A stretch of DNA of 35,301 nt from CAZOWW01 sp964583765 (lineage in GTDB: Bacteria > Actinomycetota > Actinomycetes > Actinomycetales > Kineosporiaceae): NCBI GenBank assembly GCA_964583765.1, contig CAZOWW010000057.1, forward strand, positions 1 to 35,301. Reading direction: 5' to 3'. Made by a program: the position numbers and the translations under genes. Shown piece by piece: positions 1 to 7,142 of this stretch. Below the pieces are notes generated by a model, which did no database searches, was not told the origin of the DNA, and saw nothing but the letters and a program-made list of their open reading frames with translations. Positions within the stretch are counted from its first letter, which is position 1; every line of letters begins with the position of its first letter.

Positions 1-1
1 C

Positions 2-718
2 CCTCATCATCCACGAGCTCTGACCTCAGCAGGCAGGTTGAAATCTCCTCACTGGTCGGCCGCCCCGGCATTCGCGCGGGCGTTCCCGAGGGTCCGGGTG
101 GATCCGCGGGTGCTCTACGTGGACGAGGGCGACGTGCTGACCTCGGCCGGGGTGGCCGCGGGCATCGATTGCTGCCTGCACCTGGTCCGGCGTGAGGCCG
201 GGGCCGCCATCGCGAATGCCGCCGCTCGGATGATGGTCGTCTCCCCGCACCGCGCCGGCGGCCAGGCTCAGTTCATCGATCTGCCCGTCCCCGCCGACAG
301 CCAGGACGCTGCGCTGTCGGCGGCCATGGGATGGGCGATGGAGCACCTGGGCAGGCGGATCGGGGTCAGCGACCTGGCCGGGCGGGCGCACCTGAGCCGG
401 CGCAGTTTCGATCGGCGGTTCGTCCGGCTCACCGGCTCCTCGCCCCTGCAGTGGCTCCAGGCACAGAGGATCCTGCTGGCCCGCCATCTGCTGGAGGCCA
501 CGGACCTGACCATCGACCAGATCGCCCGACGCGCGGGGTTCTCGGGAGCGGTGTCCTTGCGGCCTGCGTTCCGCGACCTCGTCGGGGTGCCCCCGGCGTC
601 CTATCGCCGGACCTTCCGCGAGACGGTCGGGAACGGCGACCGCGAACCGGCACCGGGGCACGAGGTTCCCCCGGAACACACCCCCCACCCGTCCAAGGCG
701 CGTGACCGGCTCCACTGA
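2..718 (+). CDS. GlxA-type AraC-family transcriptional regulator, 3' part
   Basis: The gene enters from the left edge; its frame is open back to base 2, so the true start lies outside the window. What remains is the end of a DJ-1/PfpI-like domain (GDVLTSAGVAAGID, the usual last strand and helix in GlxA-type regulators) followed by a complete AraC DNA-binding domain of two helix-turn-helix units: RIGVSDLAGRAHLSRRSFDR, then LTIDQIARRAGFSGAVSLR and the closing VGVPPASYRR. Proteins of this build are cytoplasmic regulators in which the amidase-like domain has usually lost catalysis and serves as a sensor. The last 35 or so residues are a polar tail. The target and ligand cannot be read from the sequence. 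It converges with the small membrane protein gene at 798-1313, with no clear hairpin between them. Confidence 0.85.
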   Translation, partial: PHHPRALTSAGRLKSPHWSAAPAFARAFPRVRVDPRVLYVDEGDVLTSAGVAAGIDCCLHLVRREAGAAIANAAARMMVVSPHRAGGQAQFIDLPVPADSQDAALSAAMGWAMEHLGRRIGVSDLAGRAHLSRRSFDRRFVRLTGSSPLQWLQAQRILLARHLLEATDLTIDQIARRAGFSGAVSLRPAFRDLVGVPPASYRRTFRETVGNGDREPAPGHEVPPEHTPHPSKARDRLH

Positions 719-797
719 CCACATCCAGGAACCCGTACGGCTCTCGCCCGGAACTGCCCGTCCAGGATCCGTCCTCCCCTCCGGCGCGGCGCGCCCC

Positions 798-1313
798 TCA
801 CCCCGGTCCTCCCCCACCTCCGGCGCGGGTGCGGCGGGTGTGCTGCTGCCCCGGCACGGTCCGGCCTTCACCACCACGCCGGCGGCCGGCCTTGCGCCGC
901 CGTTGGTGTCCGGACCAGTGACGGGCGACGTGCACCGAGACCACGAGCACGAGCGCGGAGGCGAGGAGACCGTGGCTGTCGGCGAACGTGGCCCGCGTGG
1001 CGCTTGCCGGGGTCCCCGCGACGACCGAGCCGGTGGCCACGGTGGCGACGGCGAGCAGGGCCGTGAGGACGTCGAGGGTCACGTCCACGACGACATGCCG
1101 GGGCAGTCCGTGGGTCGCACGGCGGGCGACGGTGCGGATCCAGCGCGTGTTCGCCAGGATGTGCCCCGCGGCCGCGATCGCGAACAGGAGACCAGCGCCG
1201 ATGTGCAGCCAGGTGTCGCCGTCGTGACTGGCCAGGGCGATGACCAACCCAGTCGCCGTCATCGCCCTCAGCGGGTCGGCCCGGCGGCGGCAGACCGCGG
1301 CAAGTGATCTCAT
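798..1313 (-). CDS. Small DUF4405-like four-helix membrane protein
   Basis: About 171 residues with four hydrophobic stretches: AMTATGLVIALAS, WLHIGAGLLFAIAAAGHILA, LDVLTALLAVATVATGSVV and LLASALVLVVSVHVARHW. Histidines near the membrane faces (WLHIG, AGHIL, SVHVARHW) resemble DUF4405/cytochrome-b-like bundles that could bind heme. The redox role is inferred from the family pattern. The C-terminal 35 residues are Arg/Gly-rich and probably cytoplasmic. The start is uncertain: ATG at 1313 is chosen; a GTG at 1373 or an ATG at 1262, just before the first helix, are alternatives, and none has a well-spaced ribosome site. It diverges from the kinase gene with about 130 bases between starts, so it could belong to that system's regulon. 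Confidence 0.6.
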   Translation of the reverse strand: MRSLAAVCRRRADPLRAMTATGLVIALASHDGDTWLHIGAGLLFAIAAAGHILANTRWIRTVARRATHGLPRHVVVDVTLDVLTALLAVATVATGSVVAGTPASATRATFADSHGLLASALVLVVSVHVARHWSGHQRRRKAGRRRGGEGRTVPGQQHTRRTRAGGGGGPG

Positions 1314-1432
1314 AGCCCTCACCCTGGCCGCGTACCCCTGGCGCCGCGTCCTCCCGATGGAGCGTCGATCCACATCCCGGGGAGTAGGCCACCCCTCGGA
1401 CCTGCGGCGTATCGTGCTGGCTGATCATCCCC

Positions 1433-1438
1433 GAGAGG
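1433..1438 (+). promoter_or_regulatory. Ribosome binding site deciding the kinase start
   Basis: GAGAGG ends five bases before GTG 1444. Upstream in-frame starts (as far as 1240) have no such site and would make the gene overlap the divergent membrane-protein gene. Confidence 0.6.
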
Positions 1439-1443
1439 CACTC

Positions 1444-2694
1444 GTGGGCGATGCCGCACGGCACGGAACGGGCGAAGCCGGCATGGTGGGGGAACGACCC
1501 GGGACGCTGCCATGGTGCACGGCGCTGCGGGAGCGCCGGACCGACGCGCTCCTGGCCTCGGTGTCGGCCCTCGTCCCGGTGGCCGAGGTCCTCGTCGATC
1601 CCCGCTCGCACCCCCGATCGGCCGGCGCCAGCGTGCTCGTGGTGGTCCTGCTCCTGGTGACCGGGGCGAGCCTGCTGATGCGCCGTCGTGCTCCGGTGCT
1701 GGTCGGCGCCTTCTGCGTGGCCTCCACGTTGACCTGCGTGGCGCTCGGGGACCGGTCCCCGCTGGTCGCTTTCGGCCTCACCGTTGCGCTGTACTCGATC
1801 GGGGTCGCCGATCTCTCCGTCCGTGCCGTCCTCCTGGTGTCGACCGCCACCGGCGGGGTGTTCGTCGTAGGCGTCCTTCTGCAGAGCGACCGGCCGGCGT
1901 CGGCGCACGATCTCCTCCACCTCGCAGCCGTCGCGAGCCCCGTGGTGGTCGGACGACTGGTCGCCGTCCAGCGTCTCGCCGCCGGCCTGCGGACCGAGCA
2001 CGCCGCACTGGCCCGACAGGCGGAGCACGATGCACAGGAACTGCGCATCGAGCAGGAGCGTCGCCGCATCGCCCGCGACCTGCACGACATCGTGGGTCAT
2101 GCGCTGACCACCATCACCGTCCAGGCGGGCGTGGCGGCCCGACTGCTCGACAGCCGCCCGGAGTTCGCCCGCCAGGCGCTGCACGAGATCTCCGTCGCCG
2201 GCGGGGAGGCACTGCGCGACCTCCGCGGTGTCGTGGGCACGCTGCGCGGGTCGGAGCACGACGGGGCCACCGAACGGGAGCCGAGCCTGGACGACATCGA
2301 GGGCCTGGTGGTGCGTGCCCGCGCGGTGGGGGTGGAGACCACGCTCTCGATCACCGGCCCGACCGGGGTCGTCCCGCGGTCGGTCCAGGTCACGGTGTTC
2401 CGCGTCGTGCAGGAAGCGCTGACGAACATCCGCTGCCATGCGGGTGCCCGGGTCGCGGCCGAGGTGAAGATCACCGTCGTCGACGGCGAGCTCGAGGTCG
2501 GGGTGCGCAACGAACCAGGTGAGCTCCCCGGGCCCCCGGGAGGACGGCGCGAGGGCGCGGGCCTCGTCGGCATGCGGGAACGGGTGGCGGCCGTCGGCGG
2601 TTCGCTGGACACGGGTCCGACCGTCGACGGCGGGTTCCGGGTCGGCGCGCGGATCCCGCTGCCGGTCCCCGGCAGGTCCGGGGCCACCGCGTGA
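1444..2694 (+). CDS. NarL-type (HisKA_3) sensor histidine kinase
   Basis: A 416-residue membrane sensor kinase. Four or five hydrophobic helices lie between residues 60 and 175 with very short loops, so sensing is probably within the membrane. Then come the dimerisation/phosphoacceptor helix with ERRRIARDLHDIVGHALTTI (His214 is the phosphorylated residue) and a C-terminal ATPase domain with the N box QEALTNIRCHAG (323-334) and the glycine box GAGLVGMRERVAAVGG (371-386). The start is set at GTG 1444 from its ribosome site. The stop overlaps the response-regulator start by four bases (GTGA), so the two are co-translated and form a cognate pair. The signal is unknown; kinases of this compact actinobacterial type often monitor the envelope. 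Confidence 0.9.
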   Translation: MGDAARHGTGEAGMVGERPGTLPWCTALRERRTDALLASVSALVPVAEVLVDPRSHPRSAGASVLVVVLLLVTGASLLMRRRAPVLVGAFCVASTLTCVALGDRSPLVAFGLTVALYSIGVADLSVRAVLLVSTATGGVFVVGVLLQSDRPASAHDLLHLAAVASPVVVGRLVAVQRLAAGLRTEHAALARQAEHDAQELRIEQERRRIARDLHDIVGHALTTITVQAGVAARLLDSRPEFARQALHEISVAGGEALRDLRGVVGTLRGSEHDGATEREPSLDDIEGLVVRARAVGVETTLSITGPTGVVPRSVQVTVFRVVQEALTNIRCHAGARVAAEVKITVVDGELEVGVRNEPGELPGPPGGRREGAGLVGMRERVAAVGGSLDTGPTVDGGFRVGARIPLPVPGRSGATA

Positions 2695-3347
2695 TCCGGG
2701 TCCTCGTCGCGGACGACCACGCGCCGGTGCGGCAGGCGTTCGCCGCGCTCGTCGACTCGGACGACGGCATGCGCGTGGTCGCCGAGGCCGCGACCGGGCA
2801 GGAGGCCATCGACCGAGCGCTGGCCACCGCACCACACGTCGTACTCATGGACGTTCGGATGCCGTTGGTGGACGGGCTCGCCGCCACTCGCCGGATCTGC
2901 GCGGAGTTCGCGCTGCGCCACACCCGTGTGCTCGTGCTGACCACGTTCGACCTCGACGAGTACGTCTTCGAGGCGCTGCGCGCCGGGGCCAGCGGTTTCG
3001 TGCTCAAGGACATTCCGCCGGAAGATCTGCTCGCGGCGATCCGGGTCGTGGCCGCCGGCGATGCCCTGTTGTCACCGCGGGTGACGCGACGGCTGATCAC
3101 CCGGTTCGCGGCGGTGGCCCGGGAGACGGACGCCGGGGAGGTCTTCGACTGTCTCACCGCGCGTGAGCGCGAGATCGTGGCCCTGGTCGCCCGCGGGCTG
3201 TCCAACGGTGAGATCGCCGAACGACTCGTGATCAGCCCGCTCACCGTCAAGACCCATGTCAGCCACGCGATCACCAAGCTCGGCTGCCGTGACCGCGCCC
3301 AGGTCGTCACGCTCGCCTTCCAGCACCGCCTGGTGCGGCCCGAATGA
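2691..3347 (+). CDS. NarL/FixJ-family response regulator
   Basis: A 218-residue two-domain regulator. The receiver has the acidic pair Asp8-Asp9, phosphoacceptor Asp54 (VVLMDVRMP), Thr84 in VLVLTTF and Lys106 in GFVLKD, so all switch residues are present. The C-terminal LuxR-type helix-turn-helix (about 150-215) contains LTAREREIVALVARGLSNGE and ISPLTVKTHVSHAITKLGC. The GTG start overlaps the kinase stop, which makes the kinase at 1444-2694 the expected phosphodonor. The last eight codons are nearly repeated straight after the stop (see the repeat at 3322-3370). Targets are unknown; the divergent DUF4405-like gene is a natural candidate. Confidence 0.93.
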   Translation: MIRVLVADDHAPVRQAFAALVDSDDGMRVVAEAATGQEAIDRALATAPHVVLMDVRMPLVDGLAATRRICAEFALRHTRVLVLTTFDLDEYVFEALRAGASGFVLKDIPPEDLLAAIRVVAAGDALLSPRVTRRLITRFAAVARETDAGEVFDCLTAREREIVALVARGLSNGEIAERLVISPLTVKTHVSHAITKLGCRDRAQVVTLAFQHRLVRPE

Positions 3348-3370
3348 CGAGCACCACCTGGTGCGGCCCG
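3322..3370 (+). repeat. Direct repeat of the response-regulator 3' end
   Basis: Bases 3322-3342, the final codons of the gene, recur at 3350-3370 with one change (g3328 to a3356) and a 28-base period. The stop codon lies between the copies. The copied stretch ends in CTGGTGCGGCCCG both times. Confidence 0.9.
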
Positions 3371-3426
3371 CACGATCGGTCTCCCCGAGTCGTTGCTCGC
3401 TCACACGAACGGACCGTGCTGGTGAA

Positions 3427-3438
3427 CCGTCCGGACGG
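3427..3438. promoter_or_regulatory. Perfect 12-bp palindrome, possible operator
   Basis: CCGTCCGGACGG sits in the 264-base gap between the response regulator and the diguanylate cyclase gene, 173 bases before the latter's GTG. Nothing else in this gap is clear except the 3' repeat and the ribosome site. Chance palindromes are common in GC-rich DNA, so confidence is low. Confidence 0.25.
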
Positions 3439-3598
3439 GGCCGGAACGCTCAAGAACACCCCCCGATCACACGATGCTCACAGAGGTCGAGCGGCCGGTC
3501 GTGGGGAGGTACGGGGCGGGGAGTACGAGCGACGCGACCTGTCGGCACCAGGTCCCGCGACACCGGAGGAGCTGCCGTCCGGAATGTGCGCATCGTCC

Positions 3599-3606
3599 GG
3601 GAGGGG
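3599..3606 (+). promoter_or_regulatory. Ribosome binding site deciding the diguanylate cyclase start
   Basis: GGGAGGGG ends five bases before GTG 3612. The resulting protein begins exactly where the sensor-domain similarity begins (AVTVGVLSP), whereas the 46 upstream in-frame residues look non-coding. Confidence 0.7.
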
Positions 3607-3611
3607 ACGCC

Positions 3612-6116
3612 GTGGAGCACCGCGCAGTGACGGTCGGCGTCCTGAGCCCGGTGACGGGGGGCTTCTTCTTCGGCAAGATCCTGCTCGGGATCACCCGGGC
3701 GGTGTACGCCGCAGGCGGCCGCGTCCTGGCCCTGCAGACGCTCGACGCCAACCGGTACGACAATCACGAGGGGAGCCTTCGCCCTCTGCCGTACGACCTG
3801 CGTGTGGGCTGGTCGAGGATCGACGGGTTCGTCTCGATCGTCACCGCCGTGGGCCAGCCCTACCTGGAGGCCGCCCGAGCGGCGGGTAAGCCGGTGGTGC
3901 TGGTCAGCCAGCAACACGACGGGTTCACCTGCCCCTGCGTGGTCCCGGGCAACCACGGCGGTACCTTCGCGGCCGTCACACACCTGATCGAACACGGGCA
4001 CCGGGACATCGCCTTCGTCGGCAACCTGGAACAGACCGATCTGCAGGAGCGGTACGCGGGATACGTCGACGCGCTGACCGAGCACGGGATCGCCCCCGAC
4101 CCCGCCCTCTTCTTCCACGCCCCCGACAACATGACGCCAGGGGGGACGAGGGCGGCCGCGGCGCTGTTGGCGTCGGACAGACGGGTGACGGCGGTCGTGA
4201 CCGGGACCGACGCGAACGCCGTCGGGCTGTTGCGAGCGCTGCGGACGGCCGGCCGAGCCGTACCGGACGACATCGCGGTGGTCGGGTTCGACGACACGGA
4301 CGAGGCGGACCAGGCGGATCCACCGCTCACGACGATCAGTGCGAACTTCGACGGGCTGGGCGAACTGGCGGGCGACCTGATCCTGCGCCTCCTGCGCGGG
4401 GACCCTGTCGCGCCGGAGAAACACTACGGCGTGTCCTCCCTGGTGACCCGCCGGTCCTGCGGTTGTGGCCTCACCGGATCCGCGGGGCAGGAGCCGGTGG
4501 TCGCCCCGGAGTCGGTCACCACCGGGCAGCTGAGTCCGGCCACCAGGGCCGTCCACACCCTCGCGGGTCCCCAGGACAGGCGCGCCCAGGTGGTCGATGC
4601 GTTCCGCGAGTACCTGGCGGACCCGGCGTGCACCCGGTCCCCGGCCTCGGAGGACCGTCGATCAGGCTCCCCGAGCACGGTGACCGGTGGCGCACTGCTG
4701 CAGTTCGTGCTCTCCGTGATGCAGGCGGAGTCCAGCGTGCACGCCGCCTTCCGCGTCCAGACGCACCGGTACCTGTACACCCAGTACAACGTCACCGCGG
4801 AGCTGGCGACGGACCGCGATCCCTCCGATCTCAGCTGGTGGGCGGCGACCGAGATGCCACTGGCCTGCCTCGGGAAGTGGGCCGGCGCCAGCCCGCAGGA
4901 CGACAGCCGCACCCCGGAGGGAATCCTCGAGCTGACGGGGGTCCACGGGGCCGAGCTCTCCCCGCTGCGGGGAACCCGCCTGCCCGCCGCGGAGTTCCCG
5001 CCGCGGGCCCTCCTGGACCACGTCGACGGGGAGGACCAGGTCGCGTTCGTGCTCGCGGTGCGGACAGAGCACGGTCCGTGGGGGGTTCTCGCCGTCCGGG
5101 GCCCCATCGACGTCTGGTCCGTCGACGGGCGCGAGATGTTCAACCACTGGACCGCACAACTCGGGACGGCGTTGAGTCAGTTCCACCAGCGCAACGAGCT
5201 CACGACCGCGTATCACCGGGTGCAGGACCTCGTGGACGAGCTGAGGGTCAGTGAGGAGCGGTACGCACTCGCCGCCCTCTCCGCCACGGACGTCCTGTGG
5301 GACTGGGACCTCGGAACCGGGACCGTCTTCTACTCCGAGCGCTGGACCGAGTTGCTCGGCGAGGCCCGCGAGGTCGATCCGACTCCGCAGGAGTGGCTGG
5401 CCCGGGTTCACGCCGACGACCTGGAGGAGTTGACGGCGGCGGTGAACCGGTGCCGCCGGGGCCGATCGTCGACGCTGGAGTCCGAGCACCGGCTGTGCGG
5501 GGCGAACGGCTCCTACCGTTGGGTTCTGTGCCGGGGGCTCGCCGTGCCCGGGACCGACGGGCGGGTGGCCCGGTTGGTCGGGTCGTTCGCCGACGTCCAC
5601 GAGCGCAAGCAGGCGGAGGAACGACTCCGCCAGGGAGCGCTGTGCGATCAGCTCACCGGGCTCGGGAACCGGGCCATGTTCCTGGAACAGCTGCAGGCCG
5701 CGATCGACCGGGGCATTGCGACGTCCCGGCGGTTCAGCGTGCTCTTCTGTGACCTCGACGGGTTCAAGCCGGTCAACGACACGCACGGTCACGCAGTCGG
5801 TGACCTCCTGCTCGCGGCCGTGGCGAGGCGGCTGACCGAGACCGTTCGAGCCGACGACGTGGTTGCCCGCCTCGGCGGGGACGAGTTCGGGATACTGCTG
5901 CCGAGCGCGGGACGAGCGGAGACCGTCGAGGTCATGGAACGGGTGCAGGCCTCCGTCGGCAGTCCCTACTTCCTGGAAGGCAAGGACCTGCGGATCGGGG
6001 TGAGCATCGGGATGGCCATGAGCGACGCCGGGTACACGGACGCCACCGACGCGTTGCGCGCCGCCGACGCGGAGATGTACCGGGTCAAGTTCACCGGAAG
6101 ACGACCGCTCCGATGA
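3612..6116 (+). CDS. Diguanylate cyclase with LacI-like sugar-sensor, PAS and GGDEF domains
   Basis: An 834-residue protein with no signal peptide or membrane helix, so probably cytoplasmic. Residues 5-285 resemble the type-1 periplasmic-binding fold of LacI-type regulators (VTVGVLSPVTGGFF, HGHRDIAFVG, VPDDIAVVGFDDT, then LTTISANFDGLGELA) without a DNA-binding domain. A poorly recognised, perhaps GAF-like region follows (300-540), then PAS/PAC (about 547-662: EERYALAALSATDVLWDWDL, ending GSFADVHERKQAEE) and GGDEF (676-834). The active-site GGDEF at 755-759 is intact, and RADD at 746-749 gives the RxxD inhibitory site five residues upstream. It should make cyclic di-GMP in response to a small, possibly sugar-like, ligand with product feedback. 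It overlaps the next gene by four bases (ATGA). Confidence 0.9.
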   Translation: MEHRAVTVGVLSPVTGGFFFGKILLGITRAVYAAGGRVLALQTLDANRYDNHEGSLRPLPYDLRVGWSRIDGFVSIVTAVGQPYLEAARAAGKPVVLVSQQHDGFTCPCVVPGNHGGTFAAVTHLIEHGHRDIAFVGNLEQTDLQERYAGYVDALTEHGIAPDPALFFHAPDNMTPGGTRAAAALLASDRRVTAVVTGTDANAVGLLRALRTAGRAVPDDIAVVGFDDTDEADQADPPLTTISANFDGLGELAGDLILRLLRGDPVAPEKHYGVSSLVTRRSCGCGLTGSAGQEPVVAPESVTTGQLSPATRAVHTLAGPQDRRAQVVDAFREYLADPACTRSPASEDRRSGSPSTVTGGALLQFVLSVMQAESSVHAAFRVQTHRYLYTQYNVTAELATDRDPSDLSWWAATEMPLACLGKWAGASPQDDSRTPEGILELTGVHGAELSPLRGTRLPAAEFPPRALLDHVDGEDQVAFVLAVRTEHGPWGVLAVRGPIDVWSVDGREMFNHWTAQLGTALSQFHQRNELTTAYHRVQDLVDELRVSEERYALAALSATDVLWDWDLGTGTVFYSERWTELLGEAREVDPTPQEWLARVHADDLEELTAAVNRCRRGRSSTLESEHRLCGANGSYRWVLCRGLAVPGTDGRVARLVGSFADVHERKQAEERLRQGALCDQLTGLGNRAMFLEQLQAAIDRGIATSRRFSVLFCDLDGFKPVNDTHGHAVGDLLLAAVARRLTETVRADDVVARLGGDEFGILLPSAGRAETVEVMERVQASVGSPYFLEGKDLRIGVSIGMAMSDAGYTDATDALRAADAEMYRVKFTGRRPLR

Positions 6117-7057
6117 ACGCCCTGCTGCCGCACGCGCACCTCGATCTGCTCGACCGTCCTCTCCTGGCGGCGCTGACGACCCAGATGCCCGACGGACGCC
6201 TGCAGTCGACGGTGGTCTGGTGCGGTCGGGACGGTGACCAGGTACTGCTGAACACGATGCGCGAGTTCCAGAAGGCACGCAACATGCAGGCCCGGCCGCG
6301 GGCGACGGTTCTGGTACTCGACCCCGACGATGCGACCCGGTGGCTGGAGGTGCGCGGCGGTGTCGTCCCCGACGAGTACGACCCGGTTGCCCGGCTGGAC
6401 GAACTCGGTCGCACCTACACGGGGAAGGCGCCGTACTTCGGGGAGGTCGTGCCGGCGGAGCTGTCCGCCGTCGAGCATCCCGTCGGGTTCCGGCTCGTCC
6501 CGACCAGGGTGTGCACGGGGCCGGGCCCGGCGCAGCGGGAGCAGGCGATCCCGGATCCGTCACCGCAACGCCCACCCGCGCGTGAGGCCTCGTCTGCCGA
6601 GACCTCACCGGCCCCCGTGCCCCGGGGCTGCGACGGCGAGGCCCGGATCCCCGATTCGCACCGGGCGCTGCTGCAGCGACCGTTGCCGGGAGCGCTGAGC
6701 ACGCGGCTGCCCGACGGCGCGGCGCAGACCCATCCGGTCTGGTTCGGCCTCGACGGCAACGACGTCCTGGTCAACACGACCCTGGAACGGCGCAAGGGCC
6801 GCAATCTCGTCGCCGACCCCAGGGCCACGCTGCTGGTCGTCGACCCCGACGACGGGAGTCGGTGGCTCGAGATCCGAGGGGACGTCGAGTTGGTCCAGGA
6901 CGGCGCGCTCGACCACCTGGACGAGCTCACCCGCCGCTACACCTCGCACGCCCGCTACTACGGGCGAATCCGCCCCGCCGGGCAGCGGCGCCTGGAGACC
7001 CGCGTGATCGCCCGGATCCATCCCCAGCGAGTGGTCGCCGACGCCGTGCACGCGTAG
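6113..7057 (+). CDS. Tandem double-domain split-barrel flavin/F420-type protein
   Basis: A 314-residue protein made of two copies of a pyridoxamine-5'-phosphate-oxidase-like/FDOR split barrel. Copy 1 (about 13-130) and copy 2 (about 185-300) share a run of matching motifs: RPLLAALTTQMPDG against RPLPGALSTRLPDG, KARNMQARPRATVLVLDPDD against KGRNLVADPRATLLVVDPDD, and RWLEVRG against RWLEIRG. A Pro/Ala/Ser-rich linker joins them. Single-domain relatives act as homodimers with cofactor at the interface, so this fusion may be an intramolecular dimer. They bind FMN, F420 or heme; which applies here cannot be told. The ATGA overlap with the cyclase gene means co-translation, linking this possible redox protein to cyclic di-GMP signalling. 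Confidence 0.82.
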   Translation: MNALLPHAHLDLLDRPLLAALTTQMPDGRLQSTVVWCGRDGDQVLLNTMREFQKARNMQARPRATVLVLDPDDATRWLEVRGGVVPDEYDPVARLDELGRTYTGKAPYFGEVVPAELSAVEHPVGFRLVPTRVCTGPGPAQREQAIPDPSPQRPPAREASSAETSPAPVPRGCDGEARIPDSHRALLQRPLPGALSTRLPDGAAQTHPVWFGLDGNDVLVNTTLERRKGRNLVADPRATLLVVDPDDGSRWLEIRGDVELVQDGALDHLDELTRRYTSHARYYGRIRPAGQRRLETRVIARIHPQRVVADAVHA

Positions 7058-7124
7058 GGAGGCCGGCGGCACGTACATCGGAGGCCGACACGCAGCCCTT
7101 CGAGTGGCCACTCTGAGCAACATC

Positions 7125-7138
7125 CACACTACGGTGTG
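7125..7138. promoter_or_regulatory. Inverted repeat at the epimerase gene start
   Basis: CACAC-TACG-GTGTG has perfect 5-bp arms, ends four bases before GTG 7143 and contains GTG 7134. It could be a small operator or an mRNA hairpin affecting initiation. No ribosome binding site is visible before any candidate start here. Confidence 0.3.
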
Positions 7139-7142
7139 TCAC

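Noticed and set aside
4662..6608. 648-codon minus-strand frame opposite the diguanylate cyclase and split-barrel genes
   Set aside because: Antisense to two well-supported, overlapping genes.
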